Positions 1 to 9,562 of a DNA stretch of 64,000 bases are shown here, one piece after another. This stretch comes from Caldicellulosiruptor danielii (lineage in GTDB: Bacteria; Bacillota; Thermoanaerobacteria; Caldicellulosiruptorales; Caldicellulosiruptoraceae). Within the stretch, counting starts at the first letter, position 1; the number at the start of each line of letters is the position of its first letter. The stretch lies in NCBI RefSeq assembly GCF_034343125.1, contig NZ_CP139957.1:1449001-1513000 (forward strand), written 5' to 3'. Under the pieces are notes generated by a model that saw only the letters and a program-made list of their open reading frames with translations, was not told where the DNA came from and ran no database searches. A program made the translations under genes and the position numbers.

Positions 1-2122
1 CTTCTCGTATATAGTCAAAAACACCCGTGTAAGTTGCAGGATTCGACCGTGGAGTTCTCCCAATAGGTGATTGGTCTATATTTATAACCTTATCAAAATG
101 TTCAAGGCCTATTATATCTTGAAACTTACCTGGTTTTTCTTTGGACTTGTTCAAAATTACACTCGCTGCCTTGTAAAGTATCTCGTTCACAAGAGTGCTT
201 TTACCTGAGCCCGAAACGCCTGTAACACAAGTAAAAAGCCCCACAGGAAAGCTAACATCAATATTTTTAAGATTATTCTCGGATGCACCTTTTATGGTAA
301 GCCATCTACCATCAGGTTCTCTTCTTCTCTCAGGTATCTCAATCTTTTTCTTTCCGGAAAGATACTGTCCTGTGATAGATTCTTCGCATGAAATTATATC
401 ATTTAGCGTCCCTGCTGCAACCACTTTTCCACCGCGCTCGCCTGCCCCTGGTCCAATGTCCACAATAAAGTCAGCCGACCTTATTGTGTCTTCATCATGC
501 TCTACAACAATCAATGTGTTGCCAAGGTCTCTCAGTTTTTTGAGAGTTTTTATTAATCTATGGTTGTCACGCTGATGCAACCCAATACTCGGTTCATCAA
601 GAATATACAAAACTCCAACAAGTCCAGACCCTATCTGGGTAGCAAGCCTTATTCTTTGTGCTTCACCACCAGAAAGTGTACCTGCTGACCGTGAAAGAGT
701 CAAGTAATCAAGACCTACATCTATCAAAAAGTCCAGTCTTGCCAGAATCTCTTTTATTACTGGTTGTGCAATTACTTTATCTTTTCCTTGAAGGTTTAAC
801 TTCTTAAGAAATTCTTTTGCTTGCAATACTGTCATGTCAGCTACATCTGCTATAGACTTACCCTCTATCAAAACTGCCAAAGCCTCTTTTTTGAGTCTTT
901 TACCCTGACAATCAGGGCATGTAAATGTACTCATATACCCTTCAATCTCTTGCTTGACATATTCTGACTGGGTCTCTTTATATCTTCTTTCAAGGTTATT
1001 TACAAGCCCCTCATATTTTGCAAAGTATATGCCACGTGGAGTATAAATTTTTATCTTTTCGTCACCTGTTCCATATAAAAAGATATCCAAAATTTTCTTG
1101 TCCAGTTTTTCAACAGGAGTATTAAGACTGAAATTATACTCTTTTGCAAGTGATTCCAAAATCATTCTTGCATATGAATTTGTCTCAGTAAAGTTCCATC
1201 CATTTATTGCAACCTGACCTATGGGAATAGATTTGTCAGGAATCAGTAGGTCAGGGTCTACCTTTTGCAAATAACCAAGTCCCATACACGTTGGACAAGC
1301 GCCATATGGTGTGTTGAAAGAAAAAAGACGTGGAGTTATTTCTTCATACGAAACTCCACAGTCTACACAGGCAAAGTTTTGAGAAAATACAATCTCCTCT
1401 CCATCAACAATAGATACAGTTACAATTCCACTGGCAAGCTGGAGCGCTGTTTCTATAGACCCGGCAAGTCTTGATTCTATCCCCTCTTTTATTATGAGCC
1501 TGTCTACAATGACATCAATACTGTGTTTTTTGTTTTTGTCAAGTTTTATCTCTTCTTCAAGCTCATACACAATACCATCTACTCTAACTCTTGCAAACCC
1601 ACTTCTTCTCAGTTCATCAAATAGTTTCTGGTACTCACCTTTTCTTCCTCTAATAACTGGCGCAAGTATTTGAATCTTCGTACCCTCTTTAAGTTTCAAT
1701 ACCTCGTCTACCATCTGGTCAACTGTTTGCTGTGAGATGGGTTTTCCACATATATAACAGTGAGGTTTCCCAACCCGTGCAAACAAAAGTCTCAAATAGT
1801 CGTAAATCTCAGTAATTGTTCCAACTGTTGAACGCGGATTTTTAGAGGTTGTCTTCTGGTCAATTGAAATAGCCGGAGAAAGCCCTTCAATATATTCTAC
1901 ATCTGGTTTTTCCATCATTCCTAAAAATTGCCTTGCATAAGAAGAAAGAGATTCTATATACCTTCTCTGCCCTTCTGCATAGATAGTATCAAAAGCCAAA
2001 GACGATTTGCCAGAACCAGAAAGACCAGTAAAGACTATGAGTTTGTCTCGTGGAAGTACCAAGTCAATATTTTTGAGGTTGTGTTCCTTTGCTCCTTTTA
2101 TGACAATATACTCTTTTGACAT
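1..2122 (-). CDS. uvrA: UvrA excinuclease ABC subunit A (3' part beyond window)
   Basis: UvrA is the DNA-damage-sensing ATPase of nucleotide excision repair; it loads UvrB at lesions. About 707 codons from the ATG lie in the window, and the family is usually near 940 aa, so roughly the last quarter runs off the left edge. Visible features are the N-terminal Walker [10 protein letters not shown] near residue 30, cysteine pairs of the zinc modules (CYICGKP, CPDCQGK), the [10 protein letters not shown] segment with a following VVEHDED, and the second Walker [10 protein letters not shown] towards the left edge. The ATG is chosen because a strong GGAGGAG SD lies 8 nt upstream. It follows uvrB by 29 nt, so the pair form a uvrB-uvrA operon. 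Confidence 0.97.
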   Translation of the reverse strand, partial: MSKEYIVIKGAKEHNLKNIDLVLPRDKLIVFTGLSGSGKSSLAFDTIYAEGQRRYIESLSSYARQFLGMMEKPDVEYIEGLSPAISIDQKTTSKNPRSTVGTITEIYDYLRLLFARVGKPHCYICGKPISQQTVDQMVDEVLKLKEGTKIQILAPVIRGRKGEYQKLFDELRRSGFARVRVDGIVYELEEEIKLDKNKKHSIDVIVDRLIIKEGIESRLAGSIETALQLASGIVTVSIVDGEEIVFSQNFACVDCGVSYEEITPRLFSFNTPYGACPTCMGLGYLQKVDPDLLIPDKSIPIGQVAINGWNFTETNSYARMILESLAKEYNFSLNTPVEKLDKKILDIFLYGTGDEKIKIYTPRGIYFAKYEGLVNNLERRYKETQSEYVKQEIEGYMSTFTCPDCQGKRLKKEALAVLIEGKSIADVADMTVLQAKEFLKKLNLQGKDKVIAQPVIKEILARLDFLIDVGLDYLTLSRSAGTLSGGEAQRIRLATQIGSGLVGVLYILDEPSIGLHQRDNHRLIKTLKKLRDLGNTLIVVEHDEDTIRSADFIVDIGPGAGERGGKVVAAGTLNDIISCEESITGQYLSGKKKIEIPERRREPDGRWLTIKGASENNLKNIDVSFPVGLFTCVTGVSGSGKSTLVNEILYKAASVILNKSKEKPGKFQDIIGLEHFDKVINIDQSPIGRTPRSNPATYTGVFDYIRE

Positions 2123-2151
2123 CTTCTTTTCTCCTCCAAACTATAAAGCCA

Positions 2152-4137
2152 TTAAAGAAGTTTTTTGAGTTCAAATATTTTGTCTCTTACTTTTGCCGCC
2201 TTTTCAAACTCAAGTTCTATAGCCAGCTTTTTCATCTCCTGCTCAAGTTCCTTGATATATTCTTCTATCTCTTCCTTTGTCATATTTTTTACAACGTCTT
2301 TCTCTACAACTTCGTATTTCTCTTCCTCTTCAGCCACAGACACTGTCGCTTCAATTATCTGTCTTATACCTTTTCTTACAGTCTGGGGTACAATGCCATG
2401 TTTCTGATTGTATTCTATCTGAATTTTTCTGCGTCGGTTTGTCTCATCAATAGCTCTTTGCATAGCGTTTGTGATTCTATCTGCATACATTATAACTTTG
2501 CCATCAACATTTCTTGCAGCACGGCCAATTGTCTGGATAAGCGAAGTCTCTGACCTCAAAAAACCTTCCTTGTCAGCATCCAAAATTGCTACAAGTGACA
2601 CCTCAGGAAGGTCAAGACCTTCTCGAAGCAGATTTATCCCTACAAGCACATCAAACTTGCCAAGTCGCAAATCTCTGATAATCTGCATACGCTCAATTGT
2701 ATCTATGTCTGAATGCATATATCGAACTCTGATTCCTACATCTTTTAAATACTCAGTAAGACTTTCAGCCATCTTTTTGGTAAGGGTAGTGACAAGAACT
2801 CTCTGGTTCTTTTCCACTCGATTTCGAATCTCGCCAATTAGATGGTCAATCTGACCTTGTACAGGATGAACCTCAATTTCAGGGTCAACAAGCCCTGTCG
2901 GTCTTATAATTTGCTCAACAATGCGAGAAGACATTTTGAGCTCATACGGTCCTGGTGTTGCACTAACAAAAATCACTTGGTTGAGCTTTTCTTCGAACTC
3001 TTCAAATGTCAATGGTCTATTATCATAGGCTGATGGAAGTCTAAAACCATATTCAACAAGGGTATCTTTTCTTGCTTTGTCGCCATTGTACATAGCTCTT
3101 ACTTGAGGTATTGTAACATGCGACTCGTCAATGAACATTATAAAATCTTTCGGAAAGTAATCAAGCAAAGTATACGGTGGACTTCCTGGTGGTCTGCCAG
3201 TTAAATGTCTTGAATAGTTCTCTATTCCTTTACAAAAACCCATTTCCTGAAGCATTTCTATGTCATATCGCGTTCTCTGCTCAAGCCTCTGAGCCTCAAT
3301 AAGCTTCCCCATACTTCTTAGCTCTTTTAGCCTTTGTTCAAGTTCTTCTTCTATACTTTTTATCGCTCTTTTCAACTTTTCAGAAGTTGTCACATAGTGA
3401 GATGCTGGAAATATTGCAACATGGTTTCTTCGACCAATTACCTCACCAGTTATAACATCAAACTCTGTGATTCTTTCTATCTCATCCCCAAAAAATTCAA
3501 TTCTTATCGCCCTGTCTGTATTAGATGCAGGGAAAACTTCAAGTACATCTCCTCTTACTCTAAATCTTCCTCTTCTAAAATCAATGTCATTTCTTTCATA
3601 CTGCATTCTTATGAGCTCTCTTATAACCTCATCTCTGTCTTTTGTCATGCCAGGGCGCAAAGAAATAGTAAGATTTAAATAATCCTCAGGACTACCCAAA
3701 CTGTAAATACAGGATACGCTCGCAACAATAATAACATCTCTTCTTTCAAACAAGGCAGATGTAGCTGAGTGTCTGAGTTTGTCAATCTCTTCATTTATAG
3801 ATGAATCCTTTTCAATGTACGTGTCAGTTTCCGGAATATAAGCTTCAGGCTGATAATAGTCGTAGTAACTTACAAAGAATTCTACTGCATTTTCTGGGAA
3901 AAATTCTCTAAACTCACTACAAAGCTGTGCTGCTAAAGTCTTGTTATGTGCCAACACAAGCGTTGGTCTCTGAACATTTTCTATAACCTTTGCCATTGTG
4001 AATGTCTTGCCAGACCCTGTGACACCTAAAAGGGTTTGAAATTTTTCACCTTTTAAAATTCCTTCTGTTAACATCTCTATTGCTTTTGGCTGGTCGCCAG
4101 TTGGTTTGAAGTCTGAAACAAGCTTAAATTTTTTCAT
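2152..4137 (-). CDS. uvrB: UvrB excinuclease ABC subunit B
   Basis: UvrB is the DNA-wrapping helicase-like subunit that verifies damage handed over by UvrA and recruits UvrC. At 661 aa it is full length. Visible are Walker A GVTGSGKT (residues 38-45), the aromatic beta-hairpin that clamps DNA ([21 protein letters not shown] region, about 91-112), the DESH helicase motif II, the QTIGRAARN motif VI and a C-terminal UVR helix pair rich in Glu and Lys (about 620-658). It is the first gene of uvrB-uvrA. The promoter upstream carries a LexA-like palindrome, so SOS induction is likely. Confidence 0.98.
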   Translation of the reverse strand: MKKFKLVSDFKPTGDQPKAIEMLTEGILKGEKFQTLLGVTGSGKTFTMAKVIENVQRPTLVLAHNKTLAAQLCSEFREFFPENAVEFFVSYYDYYQPEAYIPETDTYIEKDSSINEEIDKLRHSATSALFERRDVIIVASVSCIYSLGSPEDYLNLTISLRPGMTKDRDEVIRELIRMQYERNDIDFRRGRFRVRGDVLEVFPASNTDRAIRIEFFGDEIERITEFDVITGEVIGRRNHVAIFPASHYVTTSEKLKRAIKSIEEELEQRLKELRSMGKLIEAQRLEQRTRYDIEMLQEMGFCKGIENYSRHLTGRPPGSPPYTLLDYFPKDFIMFIDESHVTIPQVRAMYNGDKARKDTLVEYGFRLPSAYDNRPLTFEEFEEKLNQVIFVSATPGPYELKMSSRIVEQIIRPTGLVDPEIEVHPVQGQIDHLIGEIRNRVEKNQRVLVTTLTKKMAESLTEYLKDVGIRVRYMHSDIDTIERMQIIRDLRLGKFDVLVGINLLREGLDLPEVSLVAILDADKEGFLRSETSLIQTIGRAARNVDGKVIMYADRITNAMQRAIDETNRRRKIQIEYNQKHGIVPQTVRKGIRQIIEATVSVAEEEEKYEVVEKDVVKNMTKEEIEEYIKELEQEMKKLAIELEFEKAAKVRDKIFELKKLL

Positions 4138-4155
4138 TTCAAATCACCAAATTTT

Positions 4156-4195
4156 ATTTTATCTCATTTGCTCACAAATTTCAAACGTATGTTTG
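4156..4195 (-). promoter_or_regulatory. Sigma-A promoter of uvrBA with LexA-like (SOS) operator
   Basis: On the minus strand TTGAAA (4179-4184) and TAAAAT (4156-4161) are separated by exactly 17 nt, about 20 bp before the uvrB ATG. Overlapping the -35 is the palindrome CAAACGTATGTTTG (4182-4195). It differs at one position from the Gram-positive LexA consensus CGAACRNRYGTTYG as I remember it. A repressor here would block RNA polymerase. Regulation by LexA is inferred; lexA is not in the window. Confidence 0.7.
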
Positions 4196-4217
4196 GAAAA
4201 TCTATACTCATGTAAAC

Positions 4218-4781
4218 TCAATAATCTATATGTTTGAAGGTCTTTGGATAAAGTTTTTTGTACATCTCGTAACTTTTGAAAACCCTTCTCACAAAATGAT
4301 TTGTCTCTTTAAAAGGAATTTCTGTTATTTCTATGGTGCTTCTTTTTTTAATTGAAAGCCATTTATTTACATTTGTCATACCAGCATTGTAAGCTGCAAC
4401 TGCAAGCTTTGTATCACCAGAGTAGTAGTCCAAAAGATATTTTATATACCATGAACCAAGCTTTATATTGTAGTCAGGGTCATAGAGATATTCATCTGAG
4501 TACTGGATCTTGAGCTTTTGAGCTACCCACTTTGCAGTTAAAGGTGAAAGCTGCATAAGTCCAACAGCGCCTTTTTTTGAAACTGCATACTGGTTAAAGT
4601 TACTTTCAGATTTTATTATTGCACATATCAAATATGGATCTACTCCTATTTCACTGCTATATCTACTTATACTTTCAGAAAACTTCAAAGGATATATTTG
4701 CTTTAGAATAAAAAAATAAAATCTTTCAAATAATAAAAGAAAAACAATTAGCAAGACTATTATTGCAACCTTCTTTTTCAA
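4218..4781 (-). CDS. Membrane-anchored lytic transglycosylase (SLT domain)
   Basis: Predicted peptidoglycan lytic transglycosylase, which cleaves the MurNAc-GlcNAc bond with anhydro-ring formation. Residues 4-22 form a hydrophobic N-terminal anchor. The SLT/lysozyme-like domain follows: IKSESNFNQYAVSKKGAVGLMQL contains the catalytic Glu (in SES) and the GLMQ motif, and AVAAYNAG is the third family motif. The 187-aa length matches minimal single-domain family members. The start is TTG; its last bases overlap the coaE TGA as TTGA, and a GAGGATGG SD sits about 7 nt upstream, so translation is coupled to coaE. It is the last gene of the 430-aa protein/polA/coaE operon. Confidence 0.9.
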   Translation of the reverse strand: MKKKVAIIVLLIVFLLLFERFYFFILKQIYPLKFSESISRYSSEIGVDPYLICAIIKSESNFNQYAVSKKGAVGLMQLSPLTAKWVAQKLKIQYSDEYLYDPDYNIKLGSWYIKYLLDYYSGDTKLAVAAYNAGMTNVNKWLSIKKRSTIEITEIPFKETNHFVRRVFKSYEMYKKLYPKTFKHIDY

Positions 4782-5377
4782 ATCAACCCATCCTCTATGA
4801 GATATTTTTTTATTAAACTTTTTAACTCTTCAATTTCAAAATTATTAATTATAACTCTGTTAGCAAGCTTCTTATGGCTCTTTAATATTCTTTGCCTTTC
4901 TAAAAAAGATTTTATCTCCTTTTCACTCCATCCATTTCTTTTCATTATTCTCTCGATAAGTACATTTTCTTCAGCCTCCACAAACCAAACAACCGAACAA
5001 AGTTTGTTGAGTCCTATTTCAAATAAAAGCGCAGCATCTATGACAATAGAGTATTCTTTAAAGACCTCTAAAACCAAGTAGCTTACCCTTTCAAAAATAA
5101 ACTTATGAGTTATTTTATTCAAAACCTCAAAACGGGATTTGTCAGCAGTAACTAAAGCTCTTAACCTGTTTCGGTCTATCCTCCCTGACACCAATATTTC
5201 CTCCCCAAAAACATCAGTCAACTTTTTCTTGAGTTCTTCGTTCTCTTCCAAAATGGCATGATATACTTTGTCAACATCAATTACTTTAAAGCCGTAACTT
5301 TGCGCTAATATGTTACTGATTGTACTCTTACCTGAACATATCTTCCCTGTAATTCCCAAAACTCTATTTTGTCTCAT
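4778..5377 (-). CDS. coaE: Dephospho-CoA kinase
   Basis: Catalyses the last step of coenzyme A synthesis, ATP-dependent phosphorylation of the 3'-hydroxyl of dephospho-CoA. The P-loop GITGKICSGKST lies at residues 8-19; family members usually have GxTGxxGSGKS, so the Cys before Ser is a small deviation. The central DAALLFEIGL segment is the DxPLLFE substrate motif in variant form, and RxxxRN and RQ motifs follow. At 199 aa it is typical. It overlaps the end of polA by 14 nt and the following transglycosylase by 4 nt, as is common for polA-coaE neighbours in Firmicutes. Confidence 0.95.
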   Translation of the reverse strand: MRQNRVLGITGKICSGKSTISNILAQSYGFKVIDVDKVYHAILEENEELKKKLTDVFGEEILVSGRIDRNRLRALVTADKSRFEVLNKITHKFIFERVSYLVLEVFKEYSIVIDAALLFEIGLNKLCSVVWFVEAEENVLIERIMKRNGWSEKEIKSFLERQRILKSHKKLANRVIINNFEIEELKSLIKKYLIEDGLI

Positions 5378-7916
5378 ACCAGTTCAGCCCTTCTTTCACC
5401 TCAACCACCAGAGGCACTTTTAGAGCTACTGCATTTTCCATCTCTCTTTTTACTATCTCCTTTACTATATCCTTTTCTTCGTATGGGGCTTCAATTAAAA
5501 GCTCATCGTGTACCTGCAAAATTATTTTTGATCTAAGATTATTTTCCTTGAGCCTTTTATATACTTTAATCATTGCCAATTTCATGATATCAGCAGCGCT
5601 GCCCTGAATTGGCGAATTCATTGCAATTCTTTCAGCATAGCCCCTTAGATTTCTGCTTGTAGATTTTATGTCCTTTATATATCTCTTTCTGTTAAACAAA
5701 GTCAAAACAAATCCATTATCACGAGCAAACTTAACAGTGTTATCTAAATACTCTTTAACTTTGGGATAACGCTCAAAATACTTGTTTATAAACTCTGCAG
5801 CTTCTTTTCGCGAAATTTTTACATCCCTTGCAAGGCCATAATCAGAAATCCCATAAACTATACCAAAATTCACTGCTTTAGCTTGACTTCTCATCTCTGG
5901 AGTAACATTGGCTATGTCTACACCAAAAACCTCAGCTGCTGTCTGCGAATGGATGTCAACATTATTTTTGAAAGCATTAATAAGTCTTTCATCCTCAGAA
6001 ACATGGGCAAGTATTCTCAGCTCAATTTGGGAATAATCTGCATCAATCAGTACATGTCCTTCTTCAGGTATAAAAACCTTTCTTATCAACTTTCCCTCAT
6101 CATATTTTACAGGTATGTTTTGTAAATTAGGATCGCTACTTGCCAGTCTTCCTGTGGCTGTACCTGTTTGGATAAAGGTTGTATGAACTCTGCCCGAAGA
6201 AGGATTTATTGCTTGAAGTAATCCCTGACAGTAGGTTGTTAGTATCTTTGTATACATCCTGTAGTCCAGAATAAGAGGAACTATTTCATGTTTGTCAAAA
6301 AGCTCTTCTAAAACCTCGGCATCGGTTGAGTATCCAGTTTTTGTCTTCTTTATAACAGGAAGTCTTAGCTTTTCAAATAAAATATAAGAAAGCTGTTTGG
6401 GCGAGTTTATATTAAACCACTCACCCGCAATCTGGTATATCTGCCTCTCAAGCTTTAATATTTTGCTCTCAATCTCTTTGGTATACTGAAGCAGGGCATC
6501 TCTGTCCACCTTAAATCCTGTTTTTTCCATCTCATATAGAATTGGTATAAGAGGACCTTCTATATTCTTATACACAAACTGGCAAGAATTTAAATCAATC
6601 AATCTCAAAAGTTCACTCCACAATTGTTTTAACAAAACTACCGAAACCATCTTTTTATCTTTTTTGACAGCTTCTACATCAGTGTTCAAGTAGGATATAA
6701 ACAATGTTTCTAATTCATATGAACTTCTTGTGCTGTCAAGAACATAAGAAGCAATCATTACATCCTCGCAATTTTTAATATTATCTGTGTCTTTCAAGTT
6801 GAGTTGATGAAATATATTTTTTAAATCATATACAATTTTCACAGTGTCACTTTTTAAAATCTCCTCTACCAAATGTCTATTCCTGGTCATAAACACAGCA
6901 TTACTTTCTTGATCATACAAATAAAAACACTTCTCGTCCTGTACAAACATTAATGAAATCTCTTTTGATTTTATTTGTGAAATATTTTCAAGCTCTCTTT
7001 GTTCTACGTCAGGAATATCAGTTTGTTGCTGGACAAATTCAAATTGAACCACTTTTGATAGCCCTAACCGTTTTATTATACTCTTGAACTCTAACTGGAC
7101 CAAAATATCATATAACCTTTCCTTGTTCCACTCTCTTATCCTTAAGTCTTCAAGTTTAACATTTAATGGCAGATCACATACAATTGTTGCTAAGCGCTTG
7201 GATAAAAACGCTATGTCTTTACCTGCTTCAAGCTTTTCTCGGATAGAACCTTTAATTTTATCTAAATTTTGGTATATCTCCTCTAAAGATGAGTACTCCT
7301 CCAAGAGTTTCTGGGCACTCTTTTCGCCAATTCCCTTCACCCCGGGAATGTTATCTGACTGGTCTCCAACAAGCGCTTTATAATCAGGTACTTGATTTGC
7401 CCAAACTCCATATTTTTCTTTTATATTTTCAATGGTGTACAAATCTTCAAATGTCCTGTCAAACTTCGTCGAGACAATCTTTACAACCACGTTTTTGTCA
7501 AGTAACTGAAGAGTATCCCTGTCACCTGTAATAATAACAATATCCAAATCAGAATTTTTGAACTGGTTAACAAGTGAGCCAATTACATCATCTGCTTCAT
7601 ACCCTTCAAATTCAACAATTGAAATGTTGAGTGCATAAAGAATTTCTCGAACATAAGGAATTTGTACTTGAAGGTTATCTGGCATAGGTTTTCTGTTAGC
7701 TTTGTATTGTTGGTACTCGCTCTTTCGTGCCTCTCTTCCTCTCTTGTCAAACGCTACAGTAACATAATCAGGTTTTTCTTGTTCTAAATATTTTAAAATC
7801 ACATTTATAAACCCATAAATAGCATTTGTTGGAATATTGTTTGAGGTTGTCAGTTCAGGAAGAGCAAAAAAAGCTCTGTACAAAATGCTGTTTCCATCAA
7901 ATATAACTAATTTCAT
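5364..7916 (-). CDS. polA: DNA polymerase I, proofreading-deficient type
   Basis: DNA polymerase I fills gaps in repair and Okazaki fragment processing. At 850 aa it has three regions: the N-terminal 5'-3' exonuclease (FDGNSILYRAFFA at the start, ITGDRDTLQL metal site, helix-hairpin-helix GVKGIGEKSA), a middle 3'-5' exonuclease-like domain, and the polymerase domain. The last shows motif A DADYSQIELR, the O-helix RSQAKAVNFGIVYG and motif C QVHDELL. The middle domain lacks the DxE metal-binding motif (FVQDEKC at the expected place), so proofreading is predicted lost, as in Taq and Bacillus stearothermophilus PolA. It overlaps the upstream 430-aa gene by 4 nt. Confidence 0.98.
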   Translation of the reverse strand: MKLVIFDGNSILYRAFFALPELTTSNNIPTNAIYGFINVILKYLEQEKPDYVTVAFDKRGREARKSEYQQYKANRKPMPDNLQVQIPYVREILYALNISIVEFEGYEADDVIGSLVNQFKNSDLDIVIITGDRDTLQLLDKNVVVKIVSTKFDRTFEDLYTIENIKEKYGVWANQVPDYKALVGDQSDNIPGVKGIGEKSAQKLLEEYSSLEEIYQNLDKIKGSIREKLEAGKDIAFLSKRLATIVCDLPLNVKLEDLRIREWNKERLYDILVQLEFKSIIKRLGLSKVVQFEFVQQQTDIPDVEQRELENISQIKSKEISLMFVQDEKCFYLYDQESNAVFMTRNRHLVEEILKSDTVKIVYDLKNIFHQLNLKDTDNIKNCEDVMIASYVLDSTRSSYELETLFISYLNTDVEAVKKDKKMVSVVLLKQLWSELLRLIDLNSCQFVYKNIEGPLIPILYEMEKTGFKVDRDALLQYTKEIESKILKLERQIYQIAGEWFNINSPKQLSYILFEKLRLPVIKKTKTGYSTDAEVLEELFDKHEIVPLILDYRMYTKILTTYCQGLLQAINPSSGRVHTTFIQTGTATGRLASSDPNLQNIPVKYDEGKLIRKVFIPEEGHVLIDADYSQIELRILAHVSEDERLINAFKNNVDIHSQTAAEVFGVDIANVTPEMRSQAKAVNFGIVYGISDYGLARDVKISRKEAAEFINKYFERYPKVKEYLDNTVKFARDNGFVLTLFNRKRYIKDIKSTSRNLRGYAERIAMNSPIQGSAADIMKLAMIKVYKRLKENNLRSKIILQVHDELLIEAPYEEKDIVKEIVKREMENAVALKVPLVVEVKEGLNWYETK

Positions 7917-9205
7917 CTTCTATCTTCCCTCTCATTAATTCTTAAAAGTTCTTCTTTTTTGAATGAGTAGTTGTTTTTATAAAAGTATTTGCGCTCAAAA
8001 TCATAGTATAAAAACAATAAAGCCTTTAAGTCATTGCTTGTTTTATAGCAACTCAAATCTTCATAGTAGTTGAAGAAAAACCTATACAGCTCATAACAAA
8101 TATATATTGTTAGGGCTTCATTTGGATACATTCCATTCTCAAATTTTCTATCAAACTCTTCTATATTCATCAAAGTCTCATCTGTAAAAAATTTGTAGTT
8201 TCTTATAACATGCCATTCTGTCTCATCAATGAGTCTCTCAATAGAAGTTCTTATTTCTTTTCCTGTCAAAGAACAAAGCTTAGCATAAAGAAGTAAAATA
8301 TAAGGCAGATGATAATAGGTTTTTATTTGAGTTAACATAAGATTTTTATTGTAAAAGTTAAAATAAATATTTTCATTTGAGGATAATTGTTCTATTTTTT
8401 CTTTAAGACTTAAAATTTCACTTTTACTAAGCTCGTTAGAAATTTTTATATAATAAAAACTGGAAGATTGTAACGAGGATGTATATGAAAGCTCGAAATT
8501 TATAAGCTTTCTGGGCAGATATAAAAAATAAAGTTTTAACATTCTTGCTGGAACACCAATTGATAATTGATACCTTCTCGCAATGTCCATTTTCGAATAC
8601 TTCATAATATCTACTATACCAAAGTACTTTGGATTGTTTGCCAGTTCTAAATTAAGTTCTGCTTCAAAAGATTTCAATTTGGGATTGACGTTTTCAACGC
8701 AATCATAAATTGAACTTCCTTTCTGTACCTTGACTTCTATTTTTATATTTGAGCCTTTTTTTATCCTCGACATCGGTAGTAAATTTTGAAAACAAAAACT
8801 ATTATTTGTCTCATCTATCCAGAACGAATGGAAAAACCCTATACACAATAAGTTTTCTTTTATCTTTGTGGCAAATCTCAAATATATTTTATCCAGTTGT
8901 AAAACACCACAAACTTTTAATAGAAAAAACGATTCTTTAGTTCTCAAAAGAATAATTTGTGTATTCGAGTTATTACACACAAGTCCTTTCTTTCCTCTTT
9001 GAAGCCTTGGCATAAAAACAATTTCTGCTTCTTTAAGGTCAAAAGCCACTCCTATGTTATTAACTTCACAGCTGTCAGTAAAAGAAAGCTTTGCAGAAAA
9101 ACCATCCTTTTCATTTACGACTTCATACGAAACTTTTTTCAAACCTCGACCAGCTTGTGTGAATTCATCGTTTAAAAAAATATATGAAGGAATGTTTGCT
9201 ATCAT
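7913..9205 (-). CDS. Uncharacterised 430-aa protein at the head of the polA operon
   Basis: I do not recognise this protein. It is 430 aa with no signal peptide, no clear transmembrane helix and no nucleotide-binding or metal-binding motif that I can name. The N-terminal half (about 1-190) looks beta-rich. The C-terminal half (about 260-420) is helical and rich in Tyr, Phe, Leu and Lys, with many acidic clusters. The start is ATG, preceded by AGAGGT about 10 nt upstream. Its stop overlaps the polA ATG by 4 nt (ATGA), so it is translationally coupled to polA. That hints at a DNA-metabolism or housekeeping role, but gene order alone cannot show function. Confidence 0.75.
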   Translation of the reverse strand: MIANIPSYIFLNDEFTQAGRGLKKVSYEVVNEKDGFSAKLSFTDSCEVNNIGVAFDLKEAEIVFMPRLQRGKKGLVCNNSNTQIILLRTKESFFLLKVCGVLQLDKIYLRFATKIKENLLCIGFFHSFWIDETNNSFCFQNLLPMSRIKKGSNIKIEVKVQKGSSIYDCVENVNPKLKSFEAELNLELANNPKYFGIVDIMKYSKMDIARRYQLSIGVPARMLKLYFLYLPRKLINFELSYTSSLQSSSFYYIKISNELSKSEILSLKEKIEQLSSNENIYFNFYNKNLMLTQIKTYYHLPYILLLYAKLCSLTGKEIRTSIERLIDETEWHVIRNYKFFTDETLMNIEEFDRKFENGMYPNEALTIYICYELYRFFFNYYEDLSCYKTSNDLKALLFLYYDFERKYFYKNNYSFKKEELLRINEREDRR

Positions 9206-9241
9206 TTTTTCTTATACCTCTTTGACATTCCTATAAAAATT

Positions 9242-9250
9242 ATTATACCA
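9242..9250 (-). promoter_or_regulatory. Extended -10 promoter of the polA operon
   Basis: On the minus strand TGG is followed by a perfect TATAAT (9242-9247), an extended -10 element, about 37 nt before the ATG of the 430-aa gene. No good -35 is visible at 17 nt. The site follows directly on the terminator hairpin of the rubredoxin gene, so terminator and promoter are packed together. Confidence 0.5.
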
Positions 9251-9251
9251 T

Positions 9252-9301
9252 AAAAATACCCTAAGCCATCCCAATAAACTATCAATAGGTGACTTAGGGT
9301 A
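9252..9301 (-). terminator. Rho-independent terminator after rubredoxin
   Basis: TACCCTAAG (9257-9265) and CTTAGGGTA (9293-9301) form a perfect 9-bp stem with a 27-nt loop. Read on the minus strand the stem is followed by TTTTTA. It sits 22 nt after the rubredoxin stop and probably ends the purine operon transcript. Confidence 0.6.
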
Positions 9302-9322
9302 CTCCCGATTTAATTATTGAAT

Positions 9323-9490
9323 TTATTTTTTCTCAAACATGTCTTTGCCAACACCGCAAATAGGACAAACCCAATCGTCTGGCAAATCTTCAAACTTTGT
9401 TCCTGGTGCAATACCATTTTCTGGGTCCCCATTTTCAGGATTATACTCGTATCCACATATGCTGCATACCCAAATTTCCACTTTAAACAT
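9323..9490 (-). CDS. rub: Rubredoxin
   Basis: A 55-aa rubredoxin, a one-iron electron carrier. Translation gives two metal-binding pairs, CSIC at residues 9-12 and CPIC at 42-45, each followed by G, and the aromatic core residues W7, Y14, F33 and W40. The spacing between pairs is that of classical rubredoxins. It is too short for common ORF cut-offs. An AAAGGAG SD lies only 3-4 nt before the ATG. It starts 72 nt after purD and may be the last gene of that transcript or have its own promoter. In anaerobes rubredoxin donates electrons to superoxide reductase (a desulfoferrodoxin is at 60963) and to rubrerythrin. Confidence 0.96.
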   Translation of the reverse strand: MFKVEIWVCSICGYEYNPENGDPENGIAPGTKFEDLPDDWVCPICGVGKDMFEKK

Positions 9491-9562
9491 TCACTCCTTT
9501 TTTAGAATTTAAACTGTCAAATAATTTATACCTCATTTTTCTCTTTTTAAAACACAAATTCT

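Noticed and set aside
2165-5081. Plus-strand ORFs opposite uvrB, coaE and other minus-strand genes
   Set aside because: They are low-complexity shadows of well-supported genes (Ser/Phe/Leu-rich antisense readings) without ribosome-binding sites.
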